Positions 42,491 to 52,658 are shown, numbered from the stretch's first letter. The stretch: DNA of 64,000 nt from Lysobacteraceae bacterium 2PB (GCA_005502915.1 SCMT01000016.1:1-64000); one strand, 5' to 3'. Numbers and translations: made by a program. The notes: generated by a model from the sequence alone, not told the origin.

Positions 42491-44388
42491 GCGACCGGAC
42501 GCATGAAGATCGCATCCACGCCGATGCCGCGCGCGCCCTGCATCGCCTGCAGGCCGACGGCGCGCTGCGCCAGGTCGACGCCGATTTCGCCGCCCTGCTG
42601 CGCGATCGCCTGCATGCGTCGCCGGCGGTCGCGCTGGCCGGTGCGCTGGCGATGCGCGCGGTCGCCGCCGGGCACAGCAGCGTTGCGCTCGGCGATGTGC
42701 CGCGCCTGCTCGATGCGCTCGGCACGAGTACGCAGCTGCCCGAGCTCGACGACTGGCGTGCCGCGCTGCAGGCCGATGCCTGCGTGGCGACGGACGACGC
42801 CGGGCAGGCCGGCACGCTGCTCGACTTCAGCCGCGACCGCATCGCGCTGCGCCGCTACGCCCGATACGAGCAGGCCCTCGCCCAGCGCCTCACTGTGCGC
42901 GCCGCACACCGACACGAGGCGACCGCCGATCCCGCAGCGCTGCGTGCGCTGCTGGCACGGCTGTTCGGCCGCGAGGCGGGCGAGGCGCCGCCGATGCTCG
43001 ATCGACAGGCGCTGGCGGTGGCGATGGCCCTGCGCCGCCGCCTGCTGCTGGTGACCGGCGGCCCGGGCACCGGCAAGACCACCACCGTGGCGCGCCTGCT
43101 CGTGGCGGTCATCGAAGCCGCGCGCCTGCGTGGCGAGGCCACGCCGCGCATCGCCCTTGCCGCGCCCACCGGCCGTGCCGCCGCGCGCCTGGCCGAGGCC
43201 ATCGACGGCGTGCTGCGCGCCGACCTCGCCGCCGGGCGCATCGATGCCGACATCGCGGCGCAGGTGCCGACGCAGGCGCGGACCCTGCATCGCCTGCTCG
43301 GCTGGCAGCCCGGCCGCGTCGGTTTCCGCCACCACGCCGGCCATCCGCTCCGCGAGGACCTGGTGGTGGTCGACGAGGCCTCGATGGTCGACCTGCCGCT
43401 GATGGCCAAGCTGGTCGAGGCCGTGCCGGAGACCGCGACTCTGGTGCTGATCGGCGACCCCGACCAGCTGCCGGCGGTGGAGGCGGGCGACGTGCTCGGC
43501 GGCCTGTGCGCGGCCAGCGGCGATGGCCTGTCCCTGCCGGCGGACGATGCCGCCTTCGCCACCGCGTTGCTCGGCACCGACGTGTCGCTCGCGCAGGCCG
43601 ACACCGGGCCGCTCGCCGGGGCGCGCGTGCACCTGCTGCACGGCTGGCGCCAGGCCGGTGCCGCGCCGCTGCAGGCGCTGGCCGGCGCGCTGCAGCGCGG
43701 CGATCGCGACGCGGTGCTGGAGGCCTTCGTGGCCGGCGACGAGGCCGTGCTGTCGCGTCGCCATGGCGATGTCGCGGCCCTGGCCGAGGCCCTGCGCCGC
43801 GAAGCCCTGCCCGCATTCGCCGCCGTGCGCGATGCCGACGATCCCGGCCGGGCGCTGGCGCTGGCCGCGCGCTGCCGCATCCTCGCCGCGCTGCGTCGCG
43901 GCCCCTTCGGCGCAGAACACTGGAACGCCTGGTGCGCCGCCGAGCTGGGCGAGCGCACGCCGTACTTCCACGGCCGGCTGCTGATGATCGCCGCCAACAG
44001 CGAGCGCCACGGCCTGTACAACGGCGACCTCGGCGTGGTCTGGCGCGACCGCCAGGGCGAGCTCGCCGCCTGGTTCGACACCCCGCAGGGCCTGCGCGCC
44101 TGGCGGCCGGCGCAGCTGCCGGTGCACGCCTCGGCCTACGCCACCACCGTCCACAAGGCGCAGGGCTCCGAGTTCGACCGCGTGCTGCTGGTCCTGCCCG
44201 ACAGCGACGCCCGCGTGCTCTCACGGGAACTGCTCTACACCGCGCTGACCCGCGCCCGCCGCAGCGTCTGGATCTGGGGCGCGCTCGAGACCCTCGACCG
44301 CGCCCTCGAGCGCCGCACCTGGCGGGAATCGGGGCTGGAGGCCCGGTTGCGGCGCCTGTCTGCATCCGGGGAATGCCGCGTTCCGTAG
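42487..44388 (+). CDS. recD: RecD, exodeoxyribonuclease V subunit alpha
   Basis: A 633-residue 5'-3' helicase: an N-terminal RecD domain (about residues 1-115), Walker A GGPGTGKTTT (about 192-201), VVVDEASMVDLPLMAKL (Walker B), LIGDPDQLPAVEAGDVLGGL, and the C-terminal UvrD-like motif YATTVHKAQGSEFDRVLLVLP with LYTALTRAR. It is the fast helicase of RecBCD. The ATG at 42487 overlaps the recB stop. It is the last of the three rec genes; folE begins 34 bases later and may share the transcript. Confidence 0.96.
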   Translation: MSDRTHEDRIHADAARALHRLQADGALRQVDADFAALLRDRLHASPAVALAGALAMRAVAAGHSSVALGDVPRLLDALGTSTQLPELDDWRAALQADACVATDDAGQAGTLLDFSRDRIALRRYARYEQALAQRLTVRAAHRHEATADPAALRALLARLFGREAGEAPPMLDRQALAVAMALRRRLLLVTGGPGTGKTTTVARLLVAVIEAARLRGEATPRIALAAPTGRAAARLAEAIDGVLRADLAAGRIDADIAAQVPTQARTLHRLLGWQPGRVGFRHHAGHPLREDLVVVDEASMVDLPLMAKLVEAVPETATLVLIGDPDQLPAVEAGDVLGGLCAASGDGLSLPADDAAFATALLGTDVSLAQADTGPLAGARVHLLHGWRQAGAAPLQALAGALQRGDRDAVLEAFVAGDEAVLSRRHGDVAALAEALRREALPAFAAVRDADDPGRALALAARCRILAALRRGPFGAEHWNAWCAAELGERTPYFHGRLLMIAANSERHGLYNGDLGVVWRDRQGELAAWFDTPQGLRAWRPAQLPVHASAYATTVHKAQGSEFDRVLLVLPDSDARVLSRELLYTALTRARRSVWIWGALETLDRALERRTWRESGLEARLRRLSASGECRVP

Positions 44389-44422
44389 GCCTCGAGGCCC
44401 TCCCTGAACGGAACGCGCTACC

Positions 44423-45100
44423 ATGCCCACCCCCACGCTGGATTCCCTCACGATGTGCGCCGACGACCACGCCCATGACACGCCCGCCGAGGCCGCCGCC
44501 GCCGCGGGCGGTGACGCACGCCACGGCGTGACCCGCACCCAGGCCGAGGAGGCCGTGCGCACCCTGCTGCGCTGGGCCGGCGACGACCCGTCCCGAGAAG
44601 GCCTGATCGACACCCCGAAGCGGGTGGTCAAGGCCTACGGCGACTGGTTCAGCGGCTACGCCATGGATCCCGAGGAATATCTGCAGCGCACCTTCGAGGA
44701 GGTCGGCGGCTACGACGAACTGGTCGTGCTGCGCGACATCGAGTTCGAGAGCCACTGCGAGCACCACATGGCGCCGATCATCGGCCGCGCCCACGTCGGC
44801 TACCTGCCCAAGGGCCGCGTCGTCGGCATCAGCAAGCTGGCCCGCGTGGTCGAGGCCTACGCCCGCCGCTTCCAGGTCCAGGAGAACATGACCGCGCAGA
44901 TCGCCCGCTGCATCCAGACCGCGCTGGAACCGCGCGGCGTGGGCGTGGTGATCGAGGCCGCGCACGAGTGCATGACCACCCGCGGCATCCACAAGCGCGG
45001 CGTGAGCATGGTCACCTCGAAGATGCTGGGGACCTTCCGCGAGGACGCGCGCACCCGCGCCGAGTTCCTCGAACTGATCCGGGTCCGCGGCGCCGGCTGA
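44423..45100 (+). CDS. folE: GTP cyclohydrolase I
   Basis: A 225-residue enzyme that converts GTP to 7,8-dihydroneopterin triphosphate, the first step of folate and pterin synthesis. The zinc ligands are Cys112, His115 ([10 protein letters not shown]) and Cys183 (HECMTTRG). [18 protein letters not shown] and [10 protein letters not shown] are also typical. The first about 35 residues are a poorly conserved Ala/Asp-rich extension, so an internal start is possible, though none has a better ribosome site. It follows recD by 34 bases. Confidence 0.95.
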   Translation: MPTPTLDSLTMCADDHAHDTPAEAAAAAGGDARHGVTRTQAEEAVRTLLRWAGDDPSREGLIDTPKRVVKAYGDWFSGYAMDPEEYLQRTFEEVGGYDELVVLRDIEFESHCEHHMAPIIGRAHVGYLPKGRVVGISKLARVVEAYARRFQVQENMTAQIARCIQTALEPRGVGVVIEAAHECMTTRGIHKRGVSMVTSKMLGTFREDARTRAEFLELIRVRGAG

Positions 45101-45194
45101 GCGCCCGGTCGCGCGCGATCGCGGTGGCTGGCACGGCACCTGCTTGTCGTTGTCCTGATTGCGAGGAGATCGACGGGTGCTGGAGAACGATGGC

Positions 45195-46628
45195 ATGAAC
45201 CGCTTGCGCCGGGCCTACGGGCCCCTGTTCCGCAGGGTGCTGTATCCGCTGTACGAGTCCGGCCTGCGCGGCCGGGGCACCCTGCGCCATCTGGCCGAGT
45301 ACGAGCGCGACCAGTGGCGGTCCGCCGACGAGATCCGCGCGCTGCAGTGGCGCAAGCTGCGCGCGCTGGTCGACCACTGCTGGACCCGGGTGCCGTTCTA
45401 TCGCGCGCACTGGGAGCGGGCCGGGGTGTCCGGCCCCGGCGACATCCGCGACCACGACGACTACGCGCGCCTGCCCATCCTGACCAAGCGTCACCTGCGC
45501 GAGCACTTCGAAGCGCTCAAGGCCGATGGCTGGCGCGATCGCCTGCTGTACAAGACCACCGGCGGCTCCACCGGCGAGCCCGTCACCATCGGCTACACCC
45601 GCGAAAGCTACGAACGCCGCACCGCGGTCATGCTGCGCGGCTACGCCTGGGCAGGCGCGCCGCTGGGCGCCCATGCCCTGTTCCTGTGGGGGCAGGACCC
45701 TGGCGGCCTGGGATGGAAGGAACGCCTGCACCACGCGGCCTTCAATCGCCGCTACCTCAACGCCTACGTCATGGGCGAGCACAACATCGCCGACTACGCC
45801 GATGCGATCGATGCCGATCGCCCGGAAGTGATCGTCGCCTACGTCGCGCCGCTGGTGCGCCTGGCCAAGTGGCTCGATGCCCGCGGTCGCCGTGTGCACG
45901 CACCGCGTGCAATCCTCTGCGCCGCCGAGCCGCTCTATCCGCACCACCGCCTGCTGATCGAGCGCGTGTTCGGCGCGCCGGTGCGCAACACCTACGGCTG
46001 TCGCGAGGTGATGCTGATCGCCGCCGAGTGCGGCCATGGTCCCGGCCTGCACGTCAACGCCGACCACCTGCACGTCGAACTCGGCGAGTCCGTGGCGCCG
46101 GGCGACACCGCCGGCCCGCGCGAAGTGCTGGTCACGGACCTGCACAACTACGGCATGCCGCTGATGCGCTATGCCAATGGCGACATCGCCACCGCCCATC
46201 CGCACGACTGCCCCTGCAGGCGCGGCCTGCCGCTGCTGGGCAGCGTCGACGGCCGCAGGATGGACACCCTGCGCACGCCGGAAGGCCGCTTCGTCGGCGA
46301 GTACCTCGAATACCTCGTCTTCGGCACGCCCGGCATCCAGCGCTTCCAGGCCGTGCAGCACCAGCTGGACGCCATCGAGGTCTCGCTGGTGCGCGGCGAG
46401 GGATTCGACCCTGCCGCGCTCGACACCCTGCGCGAACGCTTCCACCAGGTCTGCGGCGCGTCGACGCAGTTGAACTTCCACTACGCCGACGACATTCCGC
46501 TCACGCGTACCGGCAAGCTGCGCGTCGCCATTTCCACGCTGGCCTGTTCGGCGAGCACCGCGTTCGCGCATGCATTCGAATGGATGGCGCGCACCGGCAT
46601 GGAGTCGGCGGCGATGGCGGTGGCCTGA
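45195..46628 (+). CDS. PaaK/CapK-like adenylate-forming enzyme
   Basis: A 477-residue member of the phenylacetate-CoA ligase-like superfamily. It has the phosphate-binding loop YKTTGGSTGEPVTIGYT (about residues 117-133), the acceptor motif NTYGCREVMLIAAECG, RYANGDIA, and a C-terminal lid-type segment with RTGKLRVAIS. No carrier-protein or paa genes are nearby, so the acid it activates is unknown; CapK-like roles in polysaccharide or exopolymer synthesis are possible. GGAG lies 9 bases before the ATG at 45195; upstream GTG/TTG starts in frame are less likely. A hairpin follows. Confidence 0.85.
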   Translation: MNRLRRAYGPLFRRVLYPLYESGLRGRGTLRHLAEYERDQWRSADEIRALQWRKLRALVDHCWTRVPFYRAHWERAGVSGPGDIRDHDDYARLPILTKRHLREHFEALKADGWRDRLLYKTTGGSTGEPVTIGYTRESYERRTAVMLRGYAWAGAPLGAHALFLWGQDPGGLGWKERLHHAAFNRRYLNAYVMGEHNIADYADAIDADRPEVIVAYVAPLVRLAKWLDARGRRVHAPRAILCAAEPLYPHHRLLIERVFGAPVRNTYGCREVMLIAAECGHGPGLHVNADHLHVELGESVAPGDTAGPREVLVTDLHNYGMPLMRYANGDIATAHPHDCPCRRGLPLLGSVDGRRMDTLRTPEGRFVGEYLEYLVFGTPGIQRFQAVQHQLDAIEVSLVRGEGFDPAALDTLRERFHQVCGASTQLNFHYADDIPLTRTGKLRVAISTLACSASTAFAHAFEWMARTGMESAAMAVA

Positions 46629-46646
46629 TGGTTTGCCGCAGCCATC

Positions 46647-46672
46647 CAGGGATGCCGCCAACGGCATCCCTG
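46647..46672 (+). terminator. Hairpin after the PaaK-like gene
   Basis: CAGGGATGCCG (46647-46657) pairs perfectly with CGGCATCCCTG (46662-46672) around CCAA, 18 bases after the stop codon. No U run follows. Confidence 0.55.
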
Positions 46673-46773
46673 ACGACACCACGTGACCCGGAAGAATCCG
46701 CCGCCAGCACCTGCGCATCGCCATCATCGCGGGAGATCGGAGCCGCGGATCGGGCCAGTGCCGACGCCTGCAT

Positions 46774-47550
46774 TCAGAACCCGTAGCGCAGGAATCCGCC
46801 ATCCACCGCGATGCATTCGCCGGTGACATAGCTGGCGGCGGGCAGGCAGAGGAAGGCGACGGCGGCGGCGACTTCCTCGGGTTCGCCGATGCGGCCCATC
46901 GGCGTGCGCAGCAGCACGTCGTCGAGGTAGTCCGGGTCGGCGAGCTTGCCGGAGGTACGGCGGGTGCGGATGTACCAGGGAGCGACCGAGTTCACGCGGA
47001 TGCCGTCCTCCGCCCATTCGCAGGCGAGGTTGCGGGTCATCTGGTGCATCGCCGCCTTGGTCATGCCGTAGGGCGCGCCGCTGCGCACGTGGGTGATGCC
47101 GGAGACGCTGCCGACATTCACGATCGCCGAGGCCGCGTGCTTCACCAGCAGCGGGTAGGCGAGGCGCGACAGTTCGAAGGCGCTGAAGAGGTTGGTCTCG
47201 AAGATGCCGCGCCACTCGTCCTCGCTGTAGTCGTTGGCCGGTTTGGTGATGTTGCCGCCGGCGTTGTTGACGAGGATGTTCAGGCCGTCGCCGATGTCTT
47301 CGACCCAGTCGAGCAGTTCGCGCCGCTGCTCGTCGTCGCTCACGTCCGCGACGCAGGTGCGGATCTCGCCGTCGGGGAATTCCTCTTCCAGCTCGGTGCG
47401 GGTCGCGTCCAGGCCATCCGCATCGCGCGCGGCGACCAGCACGCGCGCGCCGAAGCCGAGCAGTTCGCGGGCGATGGCGCGGCCGATGCCGGCCGTGCCG
47501 CCGGTGACGAGGGCGAGTTGTCCGTCGAGACGCCAGCGCTGCGGGGACAT
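46774..47550 (-). CDS. SDR family NAD(P)-dependent oxidoreductase (tropinone-reductase-like)
   Basis: A 258-residue classical short-chain dehydrogenase. The cofactor motif TGGTAGIG is at about residues 16-23, NNAGG at 95-99, catalytic Ser148 in NVGSVSG, and Tyr161 and Lys165 in YGMTKAA. The end [14 protein letters not shown] is typical. [18 protein letters not shown] and [17 protein letters not shown] resemble tropinone-reductase-like SDRs of unknown substrate. The ATG at 47550 was chosen because the conserved domain begins a few residues later. It is convergent with the PaaK-like gene and not obviously linked to it. Confidence 0.9.
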   Translation of the reverse strand: MSPQRWRLDGQLALVTGGTAGIGRAIARELLGFGARVLVAARDADGLDATRTELEEEFPDGEIRTCVADVSDDEQRRELLDWVEDIGDGLNILVNNAGGNITKPANDYSEDEWRGIFETNLFSAFELSRLAYPLLVKHAASAIVNVGSVSGITHVRSGAPYGMTKAAMHQMTRNLACEWAEDGIRVNSVAPWYIRTRRTSGKLADPDYLDDVLLRTPMGRIGEPEEVAAAVAFLCLPAASYVTGECIAVDGGFLRYGF

Positions 47551-47613
47551 GGGACACCGTTTCGTGCAGGGAGATGGGCGTAGGATACCGGGGTCACCGC
47601 CATGGAGATCGCC

Positions 47614-47871
47614 ATGTCCCGCGCCGCAACCCGCATCGCCCTGCTGCCGCTGCTCGCGGCCTGTCTCGCGCTGGGCGCCTGCTCGAAACCCGAGGTGCCG
47701 GAGCACGACAACCCGCCCGAGCCGCAGGCCGCCGCGCAGCCCGCCGAGCTGACCCGGGCGATCCAGCAGCCGCTCGACAAGGCCAGCGCCGCGCAGACCG
47801 CGACCGAGGCGGCGTCGGAGAAACAGGACGCCGCGATCGACGCGGCGACGCAGGATGGCGCGGGCAATTGA
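47614..47871 (+). CDS. Small lipoprotein of unknown function
   Basis: An 85-residue protein with a lipoprotein signal ([17 protein letters not shown], acylated Cys near residue 23) and a mature part of about 60 residues rich in Ala, Gln, Glu and Pro, probably an extended or coiled segment ([29 protein letters not shown]). GGAG six bases before the ATG at 47614 decides the start over the ATG at 47602. No family is recognised. Confidence 0.75.
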   Translation: MSRAATRIALLPLLAACLALGACSKPEVPEHDNPPEPQAAAQPAELTRAIQQPLDKASAAQTATEAASEKQDAAIDAATQDGAGN

Positions 47872-48081
47872 AACGCAGCACGCCGGAGCGGTCGTGGACT
47901 GATCGAGCTTCGCAGTGACTCAGGCTGCGTTCGACCTCGCCGGTACTTGATGCGATACGCATGTTGTCCCGTGGACAGGCCGGGACATCACGCGCACGCC
48001 CGCCTTATGCACACGAATGCATAGCTCGGGCCGCATTTTTTTGTATACCCTTGGGAAACGCCCCCCACGCGTACCCCCATC

Positions 48082-50781
48082 ATGCGATTGCGCGAACGTC
48101 TCGAATTTGCCGAGAGCGATACCCTGCTGCGCGACGATGTCCGTCGCCTCGGCGCCATGGTCGGCCAGATGCTGGCCGAGCAGGTCTCCCCCGAATTCCT
48201 CCTCCAGGTCGAAACCCTGCGCCGCGCCGCGATCGCGCGCCGCGAGCAGGGCGAAACCATCGACGAACTGGCGGCTCGCCTGGCCGAGGTGCCATCGAGC
48301 GACGCCGATGCGCTGGTCCGCGCCTTCACCGCCTACTTCAACGTCGTCAACCTCGCCGAGCGCGTGCATCGCATCCGTCGGCGCCGCGACTACCAGCGCA
48401 AGACCGATGCACCGCAGCCGGGCGGTTTCACTGCCGTGCTGCGCACGCTGCGCGACGACGGCGTCACCCTCGACGACCTGCGCGCGCTGCTGTCGCGGCT
48501 GCGCGTGGAGCCGGTGTTCACCGCGCATCCCACCGAAGCGATCCGCCGCGCGCTGCTGCTGAAGGAACGCACGATCACCGAGCGCCTGATCGCCGACATC
48601 GACCGCCAGCGCACGCCGGCCGAACGCGGCGCCGATACCGCGCGGATCCGCCAGGCACTGACCGCCGCATGGCAGACCGCCGACGCGCCCTCGCAGCGAC
48701 CGAAGGTCTCGGACGAGGTCGAGCACATCGGCTACTACCTCGGCAACGTGCTCTACCGCGTGCTGCCGGTGTACTACGAGGCCTTCGCCGACGCCGTGCA
48801 GGCCGTGTACGGCGAAGCCATCGAACTGCCGACCCTGCTGCGCTTCGGCACCTGGGTCGGCGGCGACATGGACGGCAACCCGAACGTCGGTGCCGAGACC
48901 ATCCGCGCCGCGCTGACCGCGCAGCGCGCGCAGGCGCTGAACAGCTACCGCCACGACCTGCAGGCGCTCGCGGAAGTGCTCACCCAGAGCCGTGATCGTG
49001 TCCGCGCCGACGATGCGGTGGAACGACTGATCGCCGAGTACACCGCGCTGCTGCCGGCCGATGCGGCGAAGCTGAGCCCGCGCCTGGTCGACATGCCCTA
49101 CCGCCAGCTCATCAACCTGATGCGCGCGCGCCTGTCGGCCACGCTGGCGGGAAGCGCCGGCGCCTATCCCGATGCCGACGCGCTGCTCGCCGACCTGCGC
49201 ACCATCGACGCCAGCCTGCTGCACAACCGCGGCGAGCATGCCGGGCATTTCGCGCTGCAGCGCGTGCTGTGGCGCGTGAAGACCTTCGGCTTCCACCTCG
49301 CCACGCTCGACCTGCGCCAGGATTCCGGCACGCACTACGAGGCCGTGGCCGCGCTGCTCGGCGATGGCGAGTGGACCTCGCGCCCCGTCGCTGAACGCGT
49401 CGAACGCCTGCACGCGATGATCGCCGGCACGGCGCGCATCGACCGCGAAGCCGCATCCGCGCGCAACACGCTCGACGTGTTCCGCACCGTGCACGAAGCG
49501 CGCGCCACCTTCGGCACGCACGCCTTCGGCCCGTACATCATCAGCATGAGCCGCAGCGCCGCCGATGCATTGGCCGTGCTCGCCCTGGCGCGCACCGCCC
49601 GCTGCGTCGAGGGCGACGACGTGCCGCTCGACGTGGCGCCGCTGTTCGAGACCATCGACGACCTGCGCGCCGCGCCGGACATCATGCGCGCGCTGTTCGA
49701 CGATCCCGTCTACCGCCGCCACCTCGCCGCGCGCGGCGACCGCCAGATCGTCATGCTCGGCTATTCCGACAGCGCGAAGGACGGCGGCATCCTCGCCTCG
49801 CGCTGGTCGCTGCAGCGTACCCAGGTCGAACTGCTGGAACTGTCGCAGCAGGCCGGCATCCGCATCGTGTTCTTCCATGGCCGCGGCGGTTCGGTCAGCC
49901 GCGGCGGCGGCAAGACCGAGCGTGCGGTCATCGCCGCACCGCGCGGCACCGTCGACGGCGTGCTGCGCGTGACCGAACAGGGCGAGGTGATCCACCGCAA
50001 GTACGCGATCCGCGCGCTGGCGCTGCGCAACCTCGAACAGACCACCGGCGCCGTGCTGCGCGCCAGCCTGCGCCCGCGCCCGCCGGAGCCGCGCGAGATC
50101 CGCTGGCGCGATCTCGCCGCCACGCTGGCGCAGCGTTCGCGCGCGCACTATCGCGCGCTGGTCCACGAGCATCCGCAATTCCCGACCTACTTCCGTGCGG
50201 CGACGCCGATCGACGTGATCGAGCAGCTGCGCCTGGGCTCGCGCCCGTCCAAGCGCCGCGAAGGCGGCATCGAAGCGCTGCGCGCGATCCCCTGGGTGTT
50301 CGCGTGGTCGCAGAACCGCTCGGGCCTCACCGGCTGGTACGGCGTGGGCACCGCGCTGTCCGCCGCCATCGATGAAGTCGGGCACGACACCATCGCCGAC
50401 ATGGCGCGGGACTGGCCGTTCTTCGCGGCGATGCTCGACGACATCGAGATGCTGCTCGCGAAGTCCGACATCGACATCTTCGAGCGCTATTCGCGTCTCG
50501 CCGGCCCGCTGCACGACACCTTCTTCCCCGGCATCGCCGAGGAGTTCGCGCGCACCTGCGACACGATCCTCGCCCTGCGCGACCGCGGCACGCTGCTGCA
50601 GGACGACTACCGCCTGCGCCTGTCGATCCGACTGCGCAATCCCTACGTCGACCCGATCAGCCTGCTGCAGGTGGAGCTGCTGCAGCGCTGGCGCGCCAGC
50701 GAACGCAGCGACGAGGCCCTGCTGCAGGCGCTGGTCACCACGGTCAACGGGATTTCGGCAGGCATCCAGAACACCGGTTAG
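48082..50781 (+). CDS. ppc: Phosphoenolpyruvate carboxylase
   Basis: An 899-residue enzyme that carboxylates PEP to oxaloacetate to refill the TCA cycle. Catalytic motifs are VFTAHPTEA (His near 149), FHGRGGSVSRGGGKTE (about 597-612) and SQNRSGLTGWYGVG (about 743-756). QNTG is the conserved C-terminus. The length matches bacterial PEPC. The gene stands alone, with about 210 bases of upstream region that include an AT-rich stretch (ATTTTTTTGTATACC, about 48035-48049) suitable for a promoter, though no clear -35 box was assigned. Confidence 0.97.
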   Translation: MRLRERLEFAESDTLLRDDVRRLGAMVGQMLAEQVSPEFLLQVETLRRAAIARREQGETIDELAARLAEVPSSDADALVRAFTAYFNVVNLAERVHRIRRRRDYQRKTDAPQPGGFTAVLRTLRDDGVTLDDLRALLSRLRVEPVFTAHPTEAIRRALLLKERTITERLIADIDRQRTPAERGADTARIRQALTAAWQTADAPSQRPKVSDEVEHIGYYLGNVLYRVLPVYYEAFADAVQAVYGEAIELPTLLRFGTWVGGDMDGNPNVGAETIRAALTAQRAQALNSYRHDLQALAEVLTQSRDRVRADDAVERLIAEYTALLPADAAKLSPRLVDMPYRQLINLMRARLSATLAGSAGAYPDADALLADLRTIDASLLHNRGEHAGHFALQRVLWRVKTFGFHLATLDLRQDSGTHYEAVAALLGDGEWTSRPVAERVERLHAMIAGTARIDREAASARNTLDVFRTVHEARATFGTHAFGPYIISMSRSAADALAVLALARTARCVEGDDVPLDVAPLFETIDDLRAAPDIMRALFDDPVYRRHLAARGDRQIVMLGYSDSAKDGGILASRWSLQRTQVELLELSQQAGIRIVFFHGRGGSVSRGGGKTERAVIAAPRGTVDGVLRVTEQGEVIHRKYAIRALALRNLEQTTGAVLRASLRPRPPEPREIRWRDLAATLAQRSRAHYRALVHEHPQFPTYFRAATPIDVIEQLRLGSRPSKRREGGIEALRAIPWVFAWSQNRSGLTGWYGVGTALSAAIDEVGHDTIADMARDWPFFAAMLDDIEMLLAKSDIDIFERYSRLAGPLHDTFFPGIAEEFARTCDTILALRDRGTLLQDDYRLRLSIRLRNPYVDPISLLQVELLQRWRASERSDEALLQALVTTVNGISAGIQNTG

Positions 50782-51031
50782 CGATCGACCTGCGCGATCG
50801 CGCGTCTCCGGCCGCCAGGCGAATCGACATCGACGCAGTTTCCGGGCTCGGCTTTTCCGGGTCTCAATCCGTGCGCCAGCCTGCGCGCATACTGGCTTGC
50901 GCAAACAGGCCGGTCCCCCGACGCCACCGACGCTCCGGAGCGAGCATTTCGAACAACGACACGGTCGACGCCATCGGCGTCGAGCTGGCCCTGCGTTGCG
51001 CGCCCACGAACATACGACCCAAGGAGCTTTC

Positions 51032-52543
51032 ATGCAGCGAGCAACCCAGTTCACGATCACGAGCGCGTTGGGATTGGCCATGGCCATGGCGGCATGCTTC
51101 GACGCCCATGCGGGTGCCGTCTCCGCGCCCTACCTCATCCATGACGGCGGCCCGGTGCAATTCCTGGCCAAGGACAGCGCTGCCGGCGCCAACGGCGATC
51201 ACGCGATCCTGCTGCAACTGTCAGGCAGCGAGCAGCGCTTCAGTGCGCGGTACCGCAGCGACGGCGGCAAGATCGGCGACATCCTGTGGAGCAACGGCGA
51301 TTCCGGCGATGCGATCGCGGCCGACCGTTCCGGCAACACCGTCGTCGCAGGCACCGTGCCGGGCCTGACCGGCATCTATGCACGCGTCTACAACCGGGCG
51401 GGCGCGGTCATCACGCCGCAGTTCCGCGTCGATGCGGCCACCAGCAGCGGCACGCCGACGCTGGCCGTGGTCGGCATGAACGCCGACGGCATTTTCGCCG
51501 TCGCATGGACGCGCATCGTCGGCACCATGACCAACGTCGAGTACCGCATGTTCAATCGCGACGGAACGCCGCGCAGCGCCGTGCTGACGCTGTCCAGCGT
51601 CGCCCATCCGATCAACAGCCCGACCGGCATCGCGATCGACAAGGCCGGCAATGCCGCCGTCGTCTGGCAGCAGCGCGATTTCTCCGCGCCCAACGGCACC
51701 AACATCTGGCTCCGTCGCTACAACAGCGTCGGGACCGCGCTGGGCGGCGCGATCAAGGTCAGCGATTCGAACAGCCTGCCCATCTTCGCGCACGTCGCGA
51801 CCAACCCCGCCGGGCAACTGGTGGTGTCCTGGTCGCATTTCGATGCCGCCACCAGCAATCGCTGGATCATGTTCCAGCGCTACACCAGCAGCGGCGTGCG
51901 CGTCGGCAACAACACGGTGGTCAGCAGCGCGCTGGGCAACGGCCAGCACAACGATGTCGCGATGATGGACGACGGCAGTTTCGTCGTGACCTGGGACAAC
52001 GACAACCGGCAGCGCGTGCCCTCGTCGATTCCCGGTGCGTTTGCCCGGCAGTACACGGCCGGCGGCGTCCCGGTGGATGCGGAAACCCGCATCAGCCCCG
52101 AAACCACGACATCGTCCGCTCCGATCGCATCGATGGATCTCGCCGGCAACTACACGCTGGTCTGGTCGCAATGGAATGCGGGTGGCAGCCGATACGATCT
52201 GTACGGACGTCGTTTCGTGATGGATACGCGCCCTGCGGTCACCACCCTGGTCAATGGCGTCGCCAGCAATGGATGGTCCGGTGCGATGGGCAGCTCCCGT
52301 TTCTTCAGGGTCGCGATTCCGGAAGGTCGCCCGAATTTCAGGGTCACCATGACGGGAAGCGGAGACGCGGACATGCTGATCCGCTACGCGGCATTGCCGT
52401 CGGGGACGGATTTCGACATCTACCCCGGCATCGTCGGCAGCAATGAGTCCGTGCAGGTGAATACGCCACCGGACGGCGAGTTCTACATCGAGGTCTACGG
52501 CTACGAGGCGTACGCCAACCTGTCGCTGCGCGTCGACTACTGA
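51032..52543 (+). CDS. Secreted protein with C-terminal PPC domain, function unknown
   Basis: A 503-residue exported protein: signal peptide about residues 8-27 (TITSALGLAMAMAACFDAHAG). About six to seven beta-propeller-like repeats follow, each with a W/V-containing strand such as GIFAVAWTRI, NAAVVWQQRD, QLVVSWSHFD, SFVVTWDND and NYTLVWSQW. A PPC-like beta-sandwich closes the protein (about 415-503; SSRFFRVAIPEGRPNF, GSGDADMLIRYAALPS and EFYIEVYGYEAYANLSLRV). No protease active site is visible. AAGGAG lies 6 bases before the ATG. It is possibly an extracellular binding protein secreted by type II. Confidence 0.82.
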   Translation: MQRATQFTITSALGLAMAMAACFDAHAGAVSAPYLIHDGGPVQFLAKDSAAGANGDHAILLQLSGSEQRFSARYRSDGGKIGDILWSNGDSGDAIAADRSGNTVVAGTVPGLTGIYARVYNRAGAVITPQFRVDAATSSGTPTLAVVGMNADGIFAVAWTRIVGTMTNVEYRMFNRDGTPRSAVLTLSSVAHPINSPTGIAIDKAGNAAVVWQQRDFSAPNGTNIWLRRYNSVGTALGGAIKVSDSNSLPIFAHVATNPAGQLVVSWSHFDAATSNRWIMFQRYTSSGVRVGNNTVVSSALGNGQHNDVAMMDDGSFVVTWDNDNRQRVPSSIPGAFARQYTAGGVPVDAETRISPETTTSSAPIASMDLAGNYTLVWSQWNAGGSRYDLYGRRFVMDTRPAVTTLVNGVASNGWSGAMGSSRFFRVAIPEGRPNFRVTMTGSGDADMLIRYAALPSGTDFDIYPGIVGSNESVQVNTPPDGEFYIEVYGYEAYANLSLRVDY

Positions 52544-52587
52544 TTCGCGGTCGTTTCAGCGAATTGTCGGCTGCAGTTGCATGCCGA

Positions 52588-52619
52588 CGAACGGTGCGGG
52601 CTCCGGCCCGCATCGTTCG
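52588..52619. terminator. Hairpin between convergent genes
   Basis: CGAACGGTGCGGGC (52588-52601) pairs with GCCCGCATCGTTCG (52606-52619): 14 positions with one weak pair and a TCCG loop. It lies 44 bases after the PPC-domain gene and 39 bases from the end of the convergent membrane-protein gene. On the plus strand CTCTTCGG follows. Confidence 0.6.
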
Positions 52620-52658
52620 CTCTTCGGGAGACGACACCGCGCTTGGGCTGCCCTCGGC

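Noticed and set aside
50781-50801. Hairpin GCGATCG/CGATCGC after ppc as a terminator
   Set aside because: The stem is only 7 bp, overlaps the stop codon and has no U run; too weak to list.
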